Positions 15,424-22,488 of a stretch of 26,425 nt of DNA are shown one piece after another. A program made the position numbers and the translations under genes. Within the stretch, counting starts at the first letter, position 1, and each line of letters opens with the position of its first letter. The notes under the pieces were generated by a model. That model was not told the DNA's origin. It made no database searches and worked only from the letters and a program-made list of their open reading frames with translations. The stretch is from Clostridia bacterium. Its GTDB lineage: Bacteria > Bacillota > Clostridia > Christensenellales > Aristaeellaceae. Location: positions 1 through 26,425 of the forward strand of contig JAEDKS010000011.1 of the NCBI GenBank assembly GCA_016295665.1, read 5' to 3'.

Positions 15424-15915
15424 TCAGAACTGCTTCACCCGGAAGGGCAGTCCGGCGATCTGCTCCGTGCGGGCGGTGTCGAAGGGCGCGAAGTCCTTGC
15501 GCACGGTGACCAGGCTCAGCCGGTCGTAGCCCAGGCGGTGATAGAGCCGCAGGGCGGGCAGGTTGTCCGGCACCACGTCCATGCACAGGGCCTCCAGACC
15601 CGCATCGCGCACGAGATCCTCCGCCTGGGACAGGGCGGCGCTGGCGATGCCCTGTCCGCGCAGGGCCTCCGCGACGAAGATGTCCTCCACCCAGCAGACC
15701 GTGGGGCCGCGCTGCTGGAGGTGCAGGAAGCCTGCGGGGGTCTGCTCCGCCTCGATGACATAAAGCCGGTGATCCGGGGCTGACCACGCGCCCAGGGACG
15801 AAAGCGCCTCCCCCTCGGTGACGTCGCTGTGGTGGGTGCGGAAGAAGGATTGGACGAAGGGCACGAGCGTCCCGGCGTCCGCCGGGGCATAGGGGCGCAG
15901 GGTGACGGTGGGCAC
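15424..15915 (-). CDS. GNAT-family N-acetyltransferase
   Basis: This 163-residue GNAT protein is read from a GTG start. It shows VEDIFVAEALRGQGIASAAL (acetyl-CoA loop R-G-Q-G-I-A), then AEDLVRDAGLEALCMDV and NLPALRLYHRLGYDR, the usual C-terminal block. It follows the RNA methyltransferase gene. Two GTG starts compete. The one at 15915 has AAGGAAGG at an 8-nt spacer, and the one at 15924 would overlap the methyltransferase stop as GTGA but sits right against its ribosome site. I prefer 15915. It is unrelated in sequence to the GNAT at 13806-14270 beyond the shared fold. The substrate is unknown. Confidence 0.88.
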   Translation of the reverse strand: MPTVTLRPYAPADAGTLVPFVQSFFRTHHSDVTEGEALSSLGAWSAPDHRLYVIEAEQTPAGFLHLQQRGPTVCWVEDIFVAEALRGQGIASAALSQAEDLVRDAGLEALCMDVVPDNLPALRLYHRLGYDRLSLVTVRKDFAPFDTARTEQIAGLPFRVKQF

Positions 15916-15920
15916 GACGA

Positions 15921-16829
15921 TCACCTTCCTTTCCGAATGCGGGCCACGAAGAAGCCCTCGTAGCGCTCCGTGGGACGGATGCACAGGGTGCCGGGGAGCG
16001 TCACCGGCAGACAGGGCAGGGCGGCGGTCAGCGCCGGGTCGATGGGCAGCACCTCCGCGCCGAAGCGGGGCAGCACGGCGCGCAGCACGCCCTCGTTCTC
16101 GGACTCCAGAATGGAGCAGGTGGAGTAGACCATCTCGTGCCCCGGCTGCAGCAGGCGCAGGGCCTTGTTCAGCAGCGCGGTCTGGGTGGCGACGGTCTTT
16201 TTCACCCAGCTCTCGTCCATGCGCCGCTGTGGCTCACCCTCGATGAGCAGCAGGGTGCCGCTGCCGGTGCAGGGGGCATCCAGCAGGATTTTCTCGAAGG
16301 AGAACAGGTCGTCCAGCTGCCGGGCGTCCTGCTGCATGACCACCACCCGCCGGGCACCCTGCCGGTCCAGATTGAACTGCAGACGCTCGGCGCGGATCCT
16401 GTTCTTCTCACAGGCCGTGATGAGCGCGCCGCCCCCCGACAGCGCGGAGAGCTGCGTGGTCTTGCCGCCGGGCGCCGCCGCCATGTCCAGAATCGTCTCC
16501 CCGGGCTGCGGGGACAGCAGCAGCGCCGGCACCATGGCGGACAGGCTCTGCAGGTAGATTTCACCGCTGTCGTAGAGCGGCAGGGCCCGCAGGGCGTCCT
16601 CGCGGGCCTCGGGCAGCAGCAGCGCGTCCGCATACCAGGGCACCCGCTCTGCGGCGATGCCCGCCGCCTCCAGCGTGCGCAGCACCGCCTCCGGGGTGGT
16701 GCGCAGGGTGTTGACCCGCAGGGTGACGGGGCGGCGGCGGGTGAAGCCCTCCTCGATGAGCCGGGCGGTGTCCGGGCCGTATTGCGCAGGCAGCTGACGC
16801 TGCAGATATTCCGGCAGGGTGGGCAGCAT
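15921..16829 (-). CDS. RsmB/NOP-family (NOL1/NOP2/Sun) RNA m5C methyltransferase
   Basis: This 302-residue SAM-dependent enzyme probably methylates cytosine C5 in rRNA or tRNA. Motifs are the SAM-binding DMAAAPGGKTTQ (about 115-126), DAPCTGSG with Cys187 (motif IV), and YSTCS with Cys238 (motif VI). Together they give the two-cysteine mechanism of the family. The N-terminal part (about 1-105, RRPVTLRVNTLRT) is the usual small RNA-binding domain. It is shorter than many Firmicutes RsmF-like proteins because no C-terminal RNA-binding extension follows the catalytic domain. AAGGAGG 7 nt before the ATG at 16829 selects this start over an in-frame ATG at 16943. The target site cannot be told from the sequence. 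Confidence 0.92.
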   Translation of the reverse strand: MLPTLPEYLQRQLPAQYGPDTARLIEEGFTRRRPVTLRVNTLRTTPEAVLRTLEAAGIAAERVPWYADALLLPEAREDALRALPLYDSGEIYLQSLSAMVPALLLSPQPGETILDMAAAPGGKTTQLSALSGGGALITACEKNRIRAERLQFNLDRQGARRVVVMQQDARQLDDLFSFEKILLDAPCTGSGTLLLIEGEPQRRMDESWVKKTVATQTALLNKALRLLQPGHEMVYSTCSILESENEGVLRAVLPRFGAEVLPIDPALTAALPCLPVTLPGTLCIRPTERYEGFFVARIRKGR

Positions 16830-16885
16830 GGGATGTCCTCCTTCGGTGGATGGTCTGTGGATAACTCCAATTCGGGATGAATCGG

Positions 16886-16912
16886 AAAAATCCTGCCTGT
16901 TTCCCGGGCAGG
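16886..16912 (-). terminator. Terminator-like hairpin in the leader of the methyltransferase gene
   Basis: On the minus strand CCTGCC (16907-16912) pairs with GGCAGG (16892-16897) around a 9-nt loop and is followed by ATTTTT. It lies about 60 nt before the methyltransferase ATG, in the divergent region with the MATE gene. No gene ends there on this strand, so it could be an attenuator or be fortuitous. Confidence 0.35.
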
Positions 16913-16973
16913 AATCCGCCATCCGTGTCGCGAAATGTACCATGACCTATCGAAATCAGGAAGGAAGGACTAC

Positions 16974-18356
16974 ATGAGCAGGGCAGAGGAAATGTCACGG
17001 GGCGAGATGATGCTTCATCAGCCCGTTCACCGGGTGATTCCCCGGCTGGCGGTGCCCACGATCATCTCCATGCTGATTACCAGCATCTACAACATGGCGG
17101 ACACCTACTTCGTGGGACAGATCAGCATCGGCGGGGACGGCACCGCGGCGGCAGCGGCGGTGGGCGTGCTGTTCTCCGCCATGGCGATGATTCAGGCCAT
17201 CGCCTTCACCATCGGCATGGGCTGCGGCGCCAACATGAGCCGCGCCATGGGTGCCCGGAACCTGGACGAGGCCCGCACCTTCGTGTCCCTGGGCTTCTTC
17301 ACGGCGGTGGGCTGCGGCGTGGTGATCGGCGGGGCGGGGCTGCTGATGATGGATGATCTGGTGCGGCTTCTGGGCGCCACCGAGACCATCCTGCCCTATG
17401 CCCGGGCCTACGCCACCTACATCTTCTACGCCACGCCCTTCATGATGGGCTCGCTGGTGCTGAACAACCTGCTGCGCTTTCAGGGGCACTCGTTCTACGG
17501 CATGGTGGGCATGGCGACCGGCGGATTGCTGAACATGGCGCTGGATCCGCTGCTCATCTTCGGGCTGAACCTGGGCACGGCGGGCGCTGCCATCGCCACG
17601 GCGATCTCCCAGCTGGTCAGCTTCTGCATCCTGCTGGCGATGACCAACCTGCGCGGTGACGCGCTGCATGTGAGCCTGCACTGGTTCCGCCCGTCCGTGA
17701 AGCTCTATGGGCGGATGCTCTACAACGGCATGCCCTCCCTGGGCCGGCAGGGCATCGCCGCCATCTCCACGGCGCTGCTCAACAACACCGCCGCCGCCTG
17801 GGGCGACCCGGCGATTGCCGCCATGTCCATCGTGGGCCGGTTCATCTTCTTCATCAACTCCTCGGTCATCGGCTTCGGGCAGGGCTTCCAGCCCGTGTGC
17901 GCCTACTGCTACGGCGCGGGACGCTACAGCCGGGTGCGGGAGGCCTACCGGTTCTGCGTGTGGGTCTCCACCGCCATCCTGGTGGTGCTGGGCGTGGGCT
18001 CGTTCCTGGTGGCGGAGCCCATCGTGACCCTGTTCCGGCGGGAGGACGCGGAGGTCATCGCCATCGGCACCCGGGCGATGCAGCTGCAGCTGCTCACCAT
18101 CCCGCTGTGGGGCTTCATCACCATGAGCAACATGTTCACCCAGTCCATCGGCTACGGCGTGCGGGCGACCATCATCGCCAGTGCGCGGCAGGGCATCTTC
18201 CTGATTCCCATGCTGCTGATCCTGCCCCCGCTGCTGGGGCTCACGGGCCTGCAGCTGGCGCAGCCCGCGGCGGATCTGCTGACCTTCGTGCTGTCGCTGG
18301 CGGTGGTGGGCGGCATCCTGCGCCAGATGAAGCAGATGCCCGACAAGGCGTCTTGA
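16974..18356 (+). CDS. MATE-family multidrug/Na+ (or H+) antiporter
   Basis: This 460-residue integral membrane protein exports drugs or metabolites in exchange for Na+ or H+. Two homologous halves of about six membrane helices each are visible. The first begins with VPTIISMLITSIYNMADTYF, the classic MATE TM1 signature, and continues with GMGCGANMSRAMGARNLDEA. The second half begins near the NGMPSLGRQGIAAISTALLNN segment and includes FGQGFQPVCAYCYGAGRYSR, the repeat-equivalent loop. The length is typical. AGGAAGGAAGG just upstream selects this ATG over one at 16935. I could not identify a convincing promoter. The specific substrate is unknown. Confidence 0.94.
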   Translation: MSRAEEMSRGEMMLHQPVHRVIPRLAVPTIISMLITSIYNMADTYFVGQISIGGDGTAAAAAVGVLFSAMAMIQAIAFTIGMGCGANMSRAMGARNLDEARTFVSLGFFTAVGCGVVIGGAGLLMMDDLVRLLGATETILPYARAYATYIFYATPFMMGSLVLNNLLRFQGHSFYGMVGMATGGLLNMALDPLLIFGLNLGTAGAAIATAISQLVSFCILLAMTNLRGDALHVSLHWFRPSVKLYGRMLYNGMPSLGRQGIAAISTALLNNTAAAWGDPAIAAMSIVGRFIFFINSSVIGFGQGFQPVCAYCYGAGRYSRVREAYRFCVWVSTAILVVLGVGSFLVAEPIVTLFRREDAEVIAIGTRAMQLQLLTIPLWGFITMSNMFTQSIGYGVRATIIASARQGIFLIPMLLILPPLLGLTGLQLAQPAADLLTFVLSLAVVGGILRQMKQMPDKAS

Positions 18357-18380
18357 AACGCCGTTTCCCGGTCATACTAT
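18353..18380 (+). promoter_or_regulatory. Candidate promoter of the ABC ATPase gene, overlapping the MATE stop codon
   Basis: TTGAAA (18353-18358) and TACTAT (18375-18380) are 16 bp apart. The predicted start falls at the base of the terminator hairpin at 18382-18410, so a transcript from here would meet that hairpin at once. The promoter call is plausible but not certain. Confidence 0.4.
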
Positions 18381-18381
18381 T

Positions 18382-18410
18382 CCCGGCTCCTCAGGGGGCC
18401 GGGGATTTTT
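18382..18410 (+). terminator. Intrinsic terminator between the MATE and ABC ATPase genes
   Basis: A 9-bp stem CCCGGCTCC (18382-18390) / GGGGCCGGG (18395-18403), with one G-U pair and the loop TCAG, is followed by GATTTTT. It lies 26 nt after the MATE stop and only 16 nt before the ABC ATPase ATG. It could end the MATE transcript or attenuate entry into the ABC gene. Confidence 0.7.
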
Positions 18411-18426
18411 CCGTGGAGGAAACGCC

Positions 18427-19098
18427 ATGCTGCGATGCGAGCATCTGTCCAGAGCCTACCGCCGGGGCGGCGGGGAAGCGGGGGAGGTCGAAGCCCTGCG
18501 GGATGTGAGCCTGCACATCCGCGAGGGAGAGTATGTGGCCGTCGTGGGGCCCAGCGGCTCGGGCAAGAGCACGCTGATGAACATCCTGGGCTGTCTGGAT
18601 CGCCCGGACAGCGGCGTCTACTGCCTGCACGGGCGCGACGTGTCCCGGCTGGAGGGCAGCGAGCTGGCGCGGGTCAGGGGCGAGGAGATCGGCTTCGTGT
18701 TTCAGGGTTTTCAGCTGCTGCCCCGGCTGACGGCGGAGGAGAACGTGGCCCTGCCACTGCTGCTGCAGGGCGTGCCGGCCCGGGAGCGGCTGGACAGGGC
18801 CCGGGCGCTGCTCACGCAGGTGGGGCTGGGGCACCGGCTGCGGCACTGCCCCGCGGAGCTGTCGGGCGGTCAGCAACAGCGGGTGGCGGTGGCCCGGGCG
18901 CTGGTGCGCTCCCCGGCGGTGCTGCTGGCGGATGAGCCCACCGGCAATCTGGACGCGGAGGCCACGGGCGAGGTGCTGTCGCTGCTGGAGCGGCTCCATG
19001 ACCGGGGCAGAACCATCGTGCTGATTACCCACGACGAGGCCGTGGCCCGGTGCGCGGAGCGCCGCATCTGCATCTCCGGGGGCCGCGTGCAGCCCTGA
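18427..19098 (+). CDS. ABC transporter ATP-binding protein, MacB/LolD type (orphan)
   Basis: This 223-residue nucleotide-binding subunit has all the motifs. Walker A is GPSGSGKS (41-48), the Q-loop is FVFQGFQLLPRLTAEENV, the signature LSGGQQQR starts at residue 145, Walker B is VLLADEPTGNLD, and the switch is VLITHDEAV. The GFQLLPRLTAEENVALPLL pattern and the size match the MacB/LolD/FtsE-like group, which usually pairs with an FtsX-like permease. No permease is adjacent; upstream is a MATE gene and downstream a 215-bp gap, then a response regulator. It must therefore pair with a permease encoded elsewhere or be a stranded remnant. GGAGGA lies 6 nt before the ATG. Confidence 0.93.
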   Translation: MLRCEHLSRAYRRGGGEAGEVEALRDVSLHIREGEYVAVVGPSGSGKSTLMNILGCLDRPDSGVYCLHGRDVSRLEGSELARVRGEEIGFVFQGFQLLPRLTAEENVALPLLLQGVPARERLDRARALLTQVGLGHRLRHCPAELSGGQQQRVAVARALVRSPAVLLADEPTGNLDAEATGEVLSLLERLHDRGRTIVLITHDEAVARCAERRICISGGRVQP

Positions 19099-19161
19099 AG
19101 GATGCCACTTGCCTTTGAAAATGGAAGAATATGGACACAATACAGAAGAAAAACGTGAAGT

Positions 19162-19178
19162 TGTAACATTTTTGTATT
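19162..19178 (+). promoter_or_regulatory. WalR-box-like direct repeat upstream of the response-regulator promoter
   Basis: TGTAAC-ATTTT-TGTATT matches the published WalR/YycF consensus TGT(A/T)A(A/T/C)-N5-TGT(A/T)A(A/T/C) at 11 of the 12 specified positions. The only mismatch is T at the fifth base of the second half-site. It ends 8 bp before the -35 of the following promoter. The position and the 11-bp phasing suggest autoregulation by the OmpR-type regulator encoded next; that is inference. Confidence 0.55.
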
Positions 19179-19186
19179 TTTTGTGC

Positions 19187-19215
19187 TTGATTTTTTTCAC
19201 AATTCATCGTACAAT
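19187..19215 (+). promoter_or_regulatory. Sigma-A promoter of the two-component operon
   Basis: TTGATT (19187-19192) and TACAAT (19210-19215) are 17 bp apart in an AT-rich island that contrasts with the surrounding GC-rich DNA. The predicted leader is about 90 nt and contains a short inverted repeat near 19260-19285 (CGACC/GGTCG). Confidence 0.8.
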
Positions 19216-19313
19216 CAACATGGTGTATTTTACGAGAGACCGGCACAGCACCAAGCAGACCGACCATCCCTCCCGGAGGGTCGGCGCTGGCCGCACAGGG
19301 AAGGGTGTATGGG

Positions 19314-20015
19314 ATGAGCAAGCGTATTCTTCTGGTTGACGACGAACCCTTGATTCTCAAGGGATTGAAATTCACCCTCGAGCAGGAGGGCTATGAAACG
19401 GACAGCGCCCTGGACGGCGAGGAGGCGCTGGCGAAGTTCATGGAGGGCAGCTATGACCTGATCCTGCTGGATGTGATGCTGCCCAAGCTGGACGGCATGG
19501 GCGTGTGCCAGCGCATCCGGGAGCACTCCAACGTGCCGATCATCATGCTCACCGCCAAGGGCGAGGATATGGACAAGATTCTGGGCCTGGAATACGGCGC
19601 GGATGACTACATTCCCAAGCCCTTCAACATTCTGGAGGTCAAGGCGCGCATCAAGGCCATCCTGCGCCGGGCCGGCAACGCGCCGGTGCCCGCCCCCGCC
19701 GAGGAGCGGAAGATCGTGCGGGTGCGCGACCTGGAGGTCAATCTGGTGAAGCGCACCGTGACCCTGGGCGGACAGGATGTGAAGCTGACCGCCAAGGAGT
19801 TCGACCTGCTGCAGATGTTCATCAACAACCGCGGCGAGGTGTTCACGCGCCGTCAGATGCTGGAGACCGTGTGGAAGTACGACTACACCGGCGATGACCG
19901 CACGGTGGATGTGCACATCCGCCGCCTGCGCGAGAAGATCGAGCGCAACACCTCCCAGCCGGAATTCATTTTCACCAAATGGGGAGTTGGTTATTATTTC
20001 ACGGACAAAGACTGA
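19314..20015 (+). CDS. OmpR/PhoB-family response regulator (WalR-like)
   Basis: This 233-residue transcription factor has an N-terminal receiver domain (about 1-120) with the acidic pair Asp9/Asp10, the phosphoacceptor Asp53 in LILLDVMLP, the switch Thr in IIMLTAKGE, and the conserved Lys in DDYIPKPFN. A winged-helix DNA-binding domain (about 135-232) follows, with LTAKEFDLLQMFINNRGEVF, GDDRTVDVHIRRLREKIE and a FTKWGVGYYF end. This layout is that of WalR/PhoP/MtrA. AGGGAAGGG upstream favours ATG 19314 over an in-frame GTG at 19305. The next gene is its sensor kinase. A WalR-type box upstream of its promoter supports autoregulation and the WalR-like reading, but PhoP- or MtrA-like identity is not excluded. 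Confidence 0.95.
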   Translation: MSKRILLVDDEPLILKGLKFTLEQEGYETDSALDGEEALAKFMEGSYDLILLDVMLPKLDGMGVCQRIREHSNVPIIMLTAKGEDMDKILGLEYGADDYIPKPFNILEVKARIKAILRRAGNAPVPAPAEERKIVRVRDLEVNLVKRTVTLGGQDVKLTAKEFDLLQMFINNRGEVFTRRQMLETVWKYDYTGDDRTVDVHIRRLREKIERNTSQPEFIFTKWGVGYYFTDKD

Positions 20016-21474
20016 CCATCTGCCGCTGAGCAGCATCCGGTGGAAAATCCTGCTGGCTTTTCTGGCAATTATTGGCGTTTCCTTTGCCGTGATGGCGTCC
20101 CGGCTGACGGGCTTCGTCAGCGAATACCTGTACGAGCAGCGCATCCGTCAGGACAGCCTTTCCGTGGAAAAGCTGGCGACGACGGCTGCGCCTCTTTTTC
20201 AGTCCGCCTCCTCCGACGCGCTCAATGAGCTGCTGCTCTCCTCGGGCGGCGAGATGGGCGGCAGGCTGCTGGTGGTGGATCGGGACGGCAAGGTGCAGTA
20301 CGACACCTATGCCCGGCTGCTGGGCATGCGGCTGGAGCTGCCGGAGGTGCTGGCGATCCTGCAGGAGGGCAGAACCTCCGCCTACGGCATCTACCGCCTG
20401 GGCAGCGGCGAGGAGGATCCCGCCGGGGAGGGCGCCGAGAGCGGCGACTATGTGGCCTACTGCGCCTCGGTGCTGGTGGGCAGTCAGGGCACGCTGGGCG
20501 TGCTCGTGTACGCCTCCCCGGTGGCGGAGATGATGGACAGCCTGCTGGCGGTGGAGCAGCAGCTCATCAGCATCTTCGTGCTGGTGGCGGTGGCGGCGCT
20601 GGTGGCGGCGCTGTTCTTCTCGCAGGTGCTGACCAAGCCCATCATCGCCCTGACCCGCACCATCCAGAAGATGGGCAAGGGCGACCTGAGCGTCCGCGTG
20701 CCCGTGAAGGGCTCCGGTGAGCTGCGCAACCTGGCGGCGAGCTACAACGCCATGGCGGAGCAGCTGGAGGCCATGGACAAGAGCCGCAACCAGTTTGTCT
20801 CCAATGCGTCCCACGAGCTGAAAACGCCCCTGGCGACCATGAAGATTCTGCTGGAGAGCGTGCTGTACCAGCCGGAGATGCCCGCCGAGCTGCGCGGGGA
20901 GTTTCTGGGCGACATGAACCATGAGATCGACCGGCTGACCAGCATCATCACGGACCTGCTGACCCTGACGCAGATGGACGACGGGAGGATGAAGCTGCAT
21001 GTGGAGCACGTCAACCTGTCCGAGCTGGCGGAGGAGACCCTGCGGATGCTCCATCCCATGGCGGAGGAACGGGGACAGACGCTGAAGGAGCGCATCTTCC
21101 CCGACATCACCCTGGAGGGCGACCGCTCCAAGCTGGGGCAGATCATCTACAACCTGGCGGAGAACGCCATCAAATACACCCCGGATGGCGGCAGGGTACA
21201 GGTATCCCTGACACAGCGGGGCAAAACCGTGGTGCTGACGGTGCAGGACAACGGCGTGGGCATCCCGAAGGAGGATCAGGGGCACATCTTCGACCGCTTC
21301 TACCGGGTGGACAAGGCCCGCTCCCGGGAGACGGGCGGCACGGGTCTGGGGCTGTCCATCGTCCGGCAGATGGTGCAGCTCCACGGCGGCGTGGTGCGCG
21401 TGGACAGCGAGATGGGACAGGGCTCCACCTTCACGGTGGAGCTGCCGGTGCAGCACAGGGAGGTGCAGGCATGA
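19987..21474 (+). CDS. Membrane sensor histidine kinase (HAMP, HisKA, HATPase)
   Basis: This sensor kinase is about 495 residues long. There is a membrane helix at about 20-40, an extracytoplasmic sensor region of about 150 residues (41-190), a second helix at about 193-215, and a HAMP domain ending near 268. The HisKA block SNASHELKTPLATMK carries the phospho-His276. The HATPase domain shows the N-box NLAENAIKYTP, G1 QDNGVGIP, F-box IFDRFYRVDKARSRE and G2 GGTGLGLSIV. No PAS domain is seen, unlike WalK. The start is uncertain. No ATG or GTG lies near a ribosome site before the first helix, so I chose TTG at 19987, overlapping the regulator by 29 nt. GGGGAG at 19981-19986 is too close for it and would better suit ATT at 19993 or 19996. 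The following lipoprotein overlaps its stop (ATGA). Confidence 0.92.
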   Translation: MVIISRTKTDHLPLSSIRWKILLAFLAIIGVSFAVMASRLTGFVSEYLYEQRIRQDSLSVEKLATTAAPLFQSASSDALNELLLSSGGEMGGRLLVVDRDGKVQYDTYARLLGMRLELPEVLAILQEGRTSAYGIYRLGSGEEDPAGEGAESGDYVAYCASVLVGSQGTLGVLVYASPVAEMMDSLLAVEQQLISIFVLVAVAALVAALFFSQVLTKPIIALTRTIQKMGKGDLSVRVPVKGSGELRNLAASYNAMAEQLEAMDKSRNQFVSNASHELKTPLATMKILLESVLYQPEMPAELRGEFLGDMNHEIDRLTSIITDLLTLTQMDDGRMKLHVEHVNLSELAEETLRMLHPMAEERGQTLKERIFPDITLEGDRSKLGQIIYNLAENAIKYTPDGGRVQVSLTQRGKTVVLTVQDNGVGIPKEDQGHIFDRFYRVDKARSRETGGTGLGLSIVRQMVQLHGGVVRVDSEMGQGSTFTVELPVQHREVQA

Positions 21475-22484
21475 GCGCAAAGAGAGGAAAGACGCTGCTG
21501 GTGCTGCTGCTCTGCGCGGCGCTGTGCGCGGGCTGCGCGCCGGTGGGCGTGAACCCGATGCTGGAGGCCGTGGCGACCGTGGTGCCGGGCACCGACCCCA
21601 TCCTGCCCGAGGCGCAGGAGGACGGCTCCGCCACGCTGCAGACTCATCAGCAGGCGACGCTGTACTTCCGCTTTCTGGACGAGCCCCTGCTGGCGCCGGA
21701 GAGCCGCACCATCACCCAGGCGCCCAGCCAGAGCTATGAGATGGCGCTGCTCGGTGAGCTGCTGTCCGGCCCCGGCACCCATTCGGCGGATCTGAACGGC
21801 CTGTTCCCGGAGGGGACGCGGGTGCTGTCCACGGTGAAGCAGGGGCGGACGCTTTTCGTCACGCTCTCGGACGAGATCATGAACGGCTATCCCGACGAGC
21901 CGACCGCCTGGCGGGACGGTGGGGTGTGGCAGACGGAGGTACCCCTGCGCCGGGTGCTGTGCATGCAGTCCCTGGTGGCGACGGTGACGGAGAACTGCGA
22001 CGTGGATCAGGTGCAGGTGCTGGTGCAGCAGGATCAGGCGGCGGTGGGCAGCCTGCGGCTGAAGCAGCGCTACTTCATGGACGGCTCGGACGACAGCGTG
22101 CTGGTGGGCCCCATGACCCGCGACGACGCGCTGCTGCTGACCCCGGACACCACGCTGCGGGTGCTGCTGGACTGCTGGCAGAGCCAGGACTGGCAGCGGA
22201 TGTACCGCTATCTGGCGCTCCGCGATCCGTCCACCGGCGCGGAGCGGGCCCCGGAGCGGGACTTCGTGACCGCCATGGAGCAGCTGTCCCGGCTGACCGG
22301 GGCGGATTTTACGGGCGGCAGCCTGTCCGCGAGCGGCACCTGCATGACCTATACCCTGAGCGCCCATCTCATGGACGGCACGGGCAGCGAGTGGGACGTG
22401 AGCGACCGCGTCGTGCGCCTGTACCGGGAGGGCGACCGGTGGAAAACCACGCTGGAGCAGCTGACGGGCTGGCTGGAGGAGTGA
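21471..22484 (+). CDS. GerMN-domain lipoprotein
   Basis: This 337-residue exported lipoprotein has the lipobox LCAGC (18-22), with Cys22 as the lipidated residue. After a linker, about residues 60-190 look like a GerMN domain: a TLYFRFLDEPLLAPESRTI start, YEMALLGELLSGP, LFVTLSDEIMNGYPDE and VTENCDVDQVQVLV. The remaining 130 residues have no family I recognise. GerMN domains occur in the sporulation protein GerM and in LpqB, the lipoprotein encoded next to the MtrAB system of Actinobacteria. The ATGA overlap with the kinase stop implies co-translation. I infer a modulator of the kinase or of the cell-wall process it senses; no catalytic residues are evident. Confidence 0.85.
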   Translation: MSAKRGKTLLVLLLCAALCAGCAPVGVNPMLEAVATVVPGTDPILPEAQEDGSATLQTHQQATLYFRFLDEPLLAPESRTITQAPSQSYEMALLGELLSGPGTHSADLNGLFPEGTRVLSTVKQGRTLFVTLSDEIMNGYPDEPTAWRDGGVWQTEVPLRRVLCMQSLVATVTENCDVDQVQVLVQQDQAAVGSLRLKQRYFMDGSDDSVLVGPMTRDDALLLTPDTTLRVLLDCWQSQDWQRMYRYLALRDPSTGAERAPERDFVTAMEQLSRLTGADFTGGSLSASGTCMTYTLSAHLMDGTGSEWDVSDRVVRLYREGDRWKTTLEQLTGWLEE

Positions 22485-22488
22485 GCGC

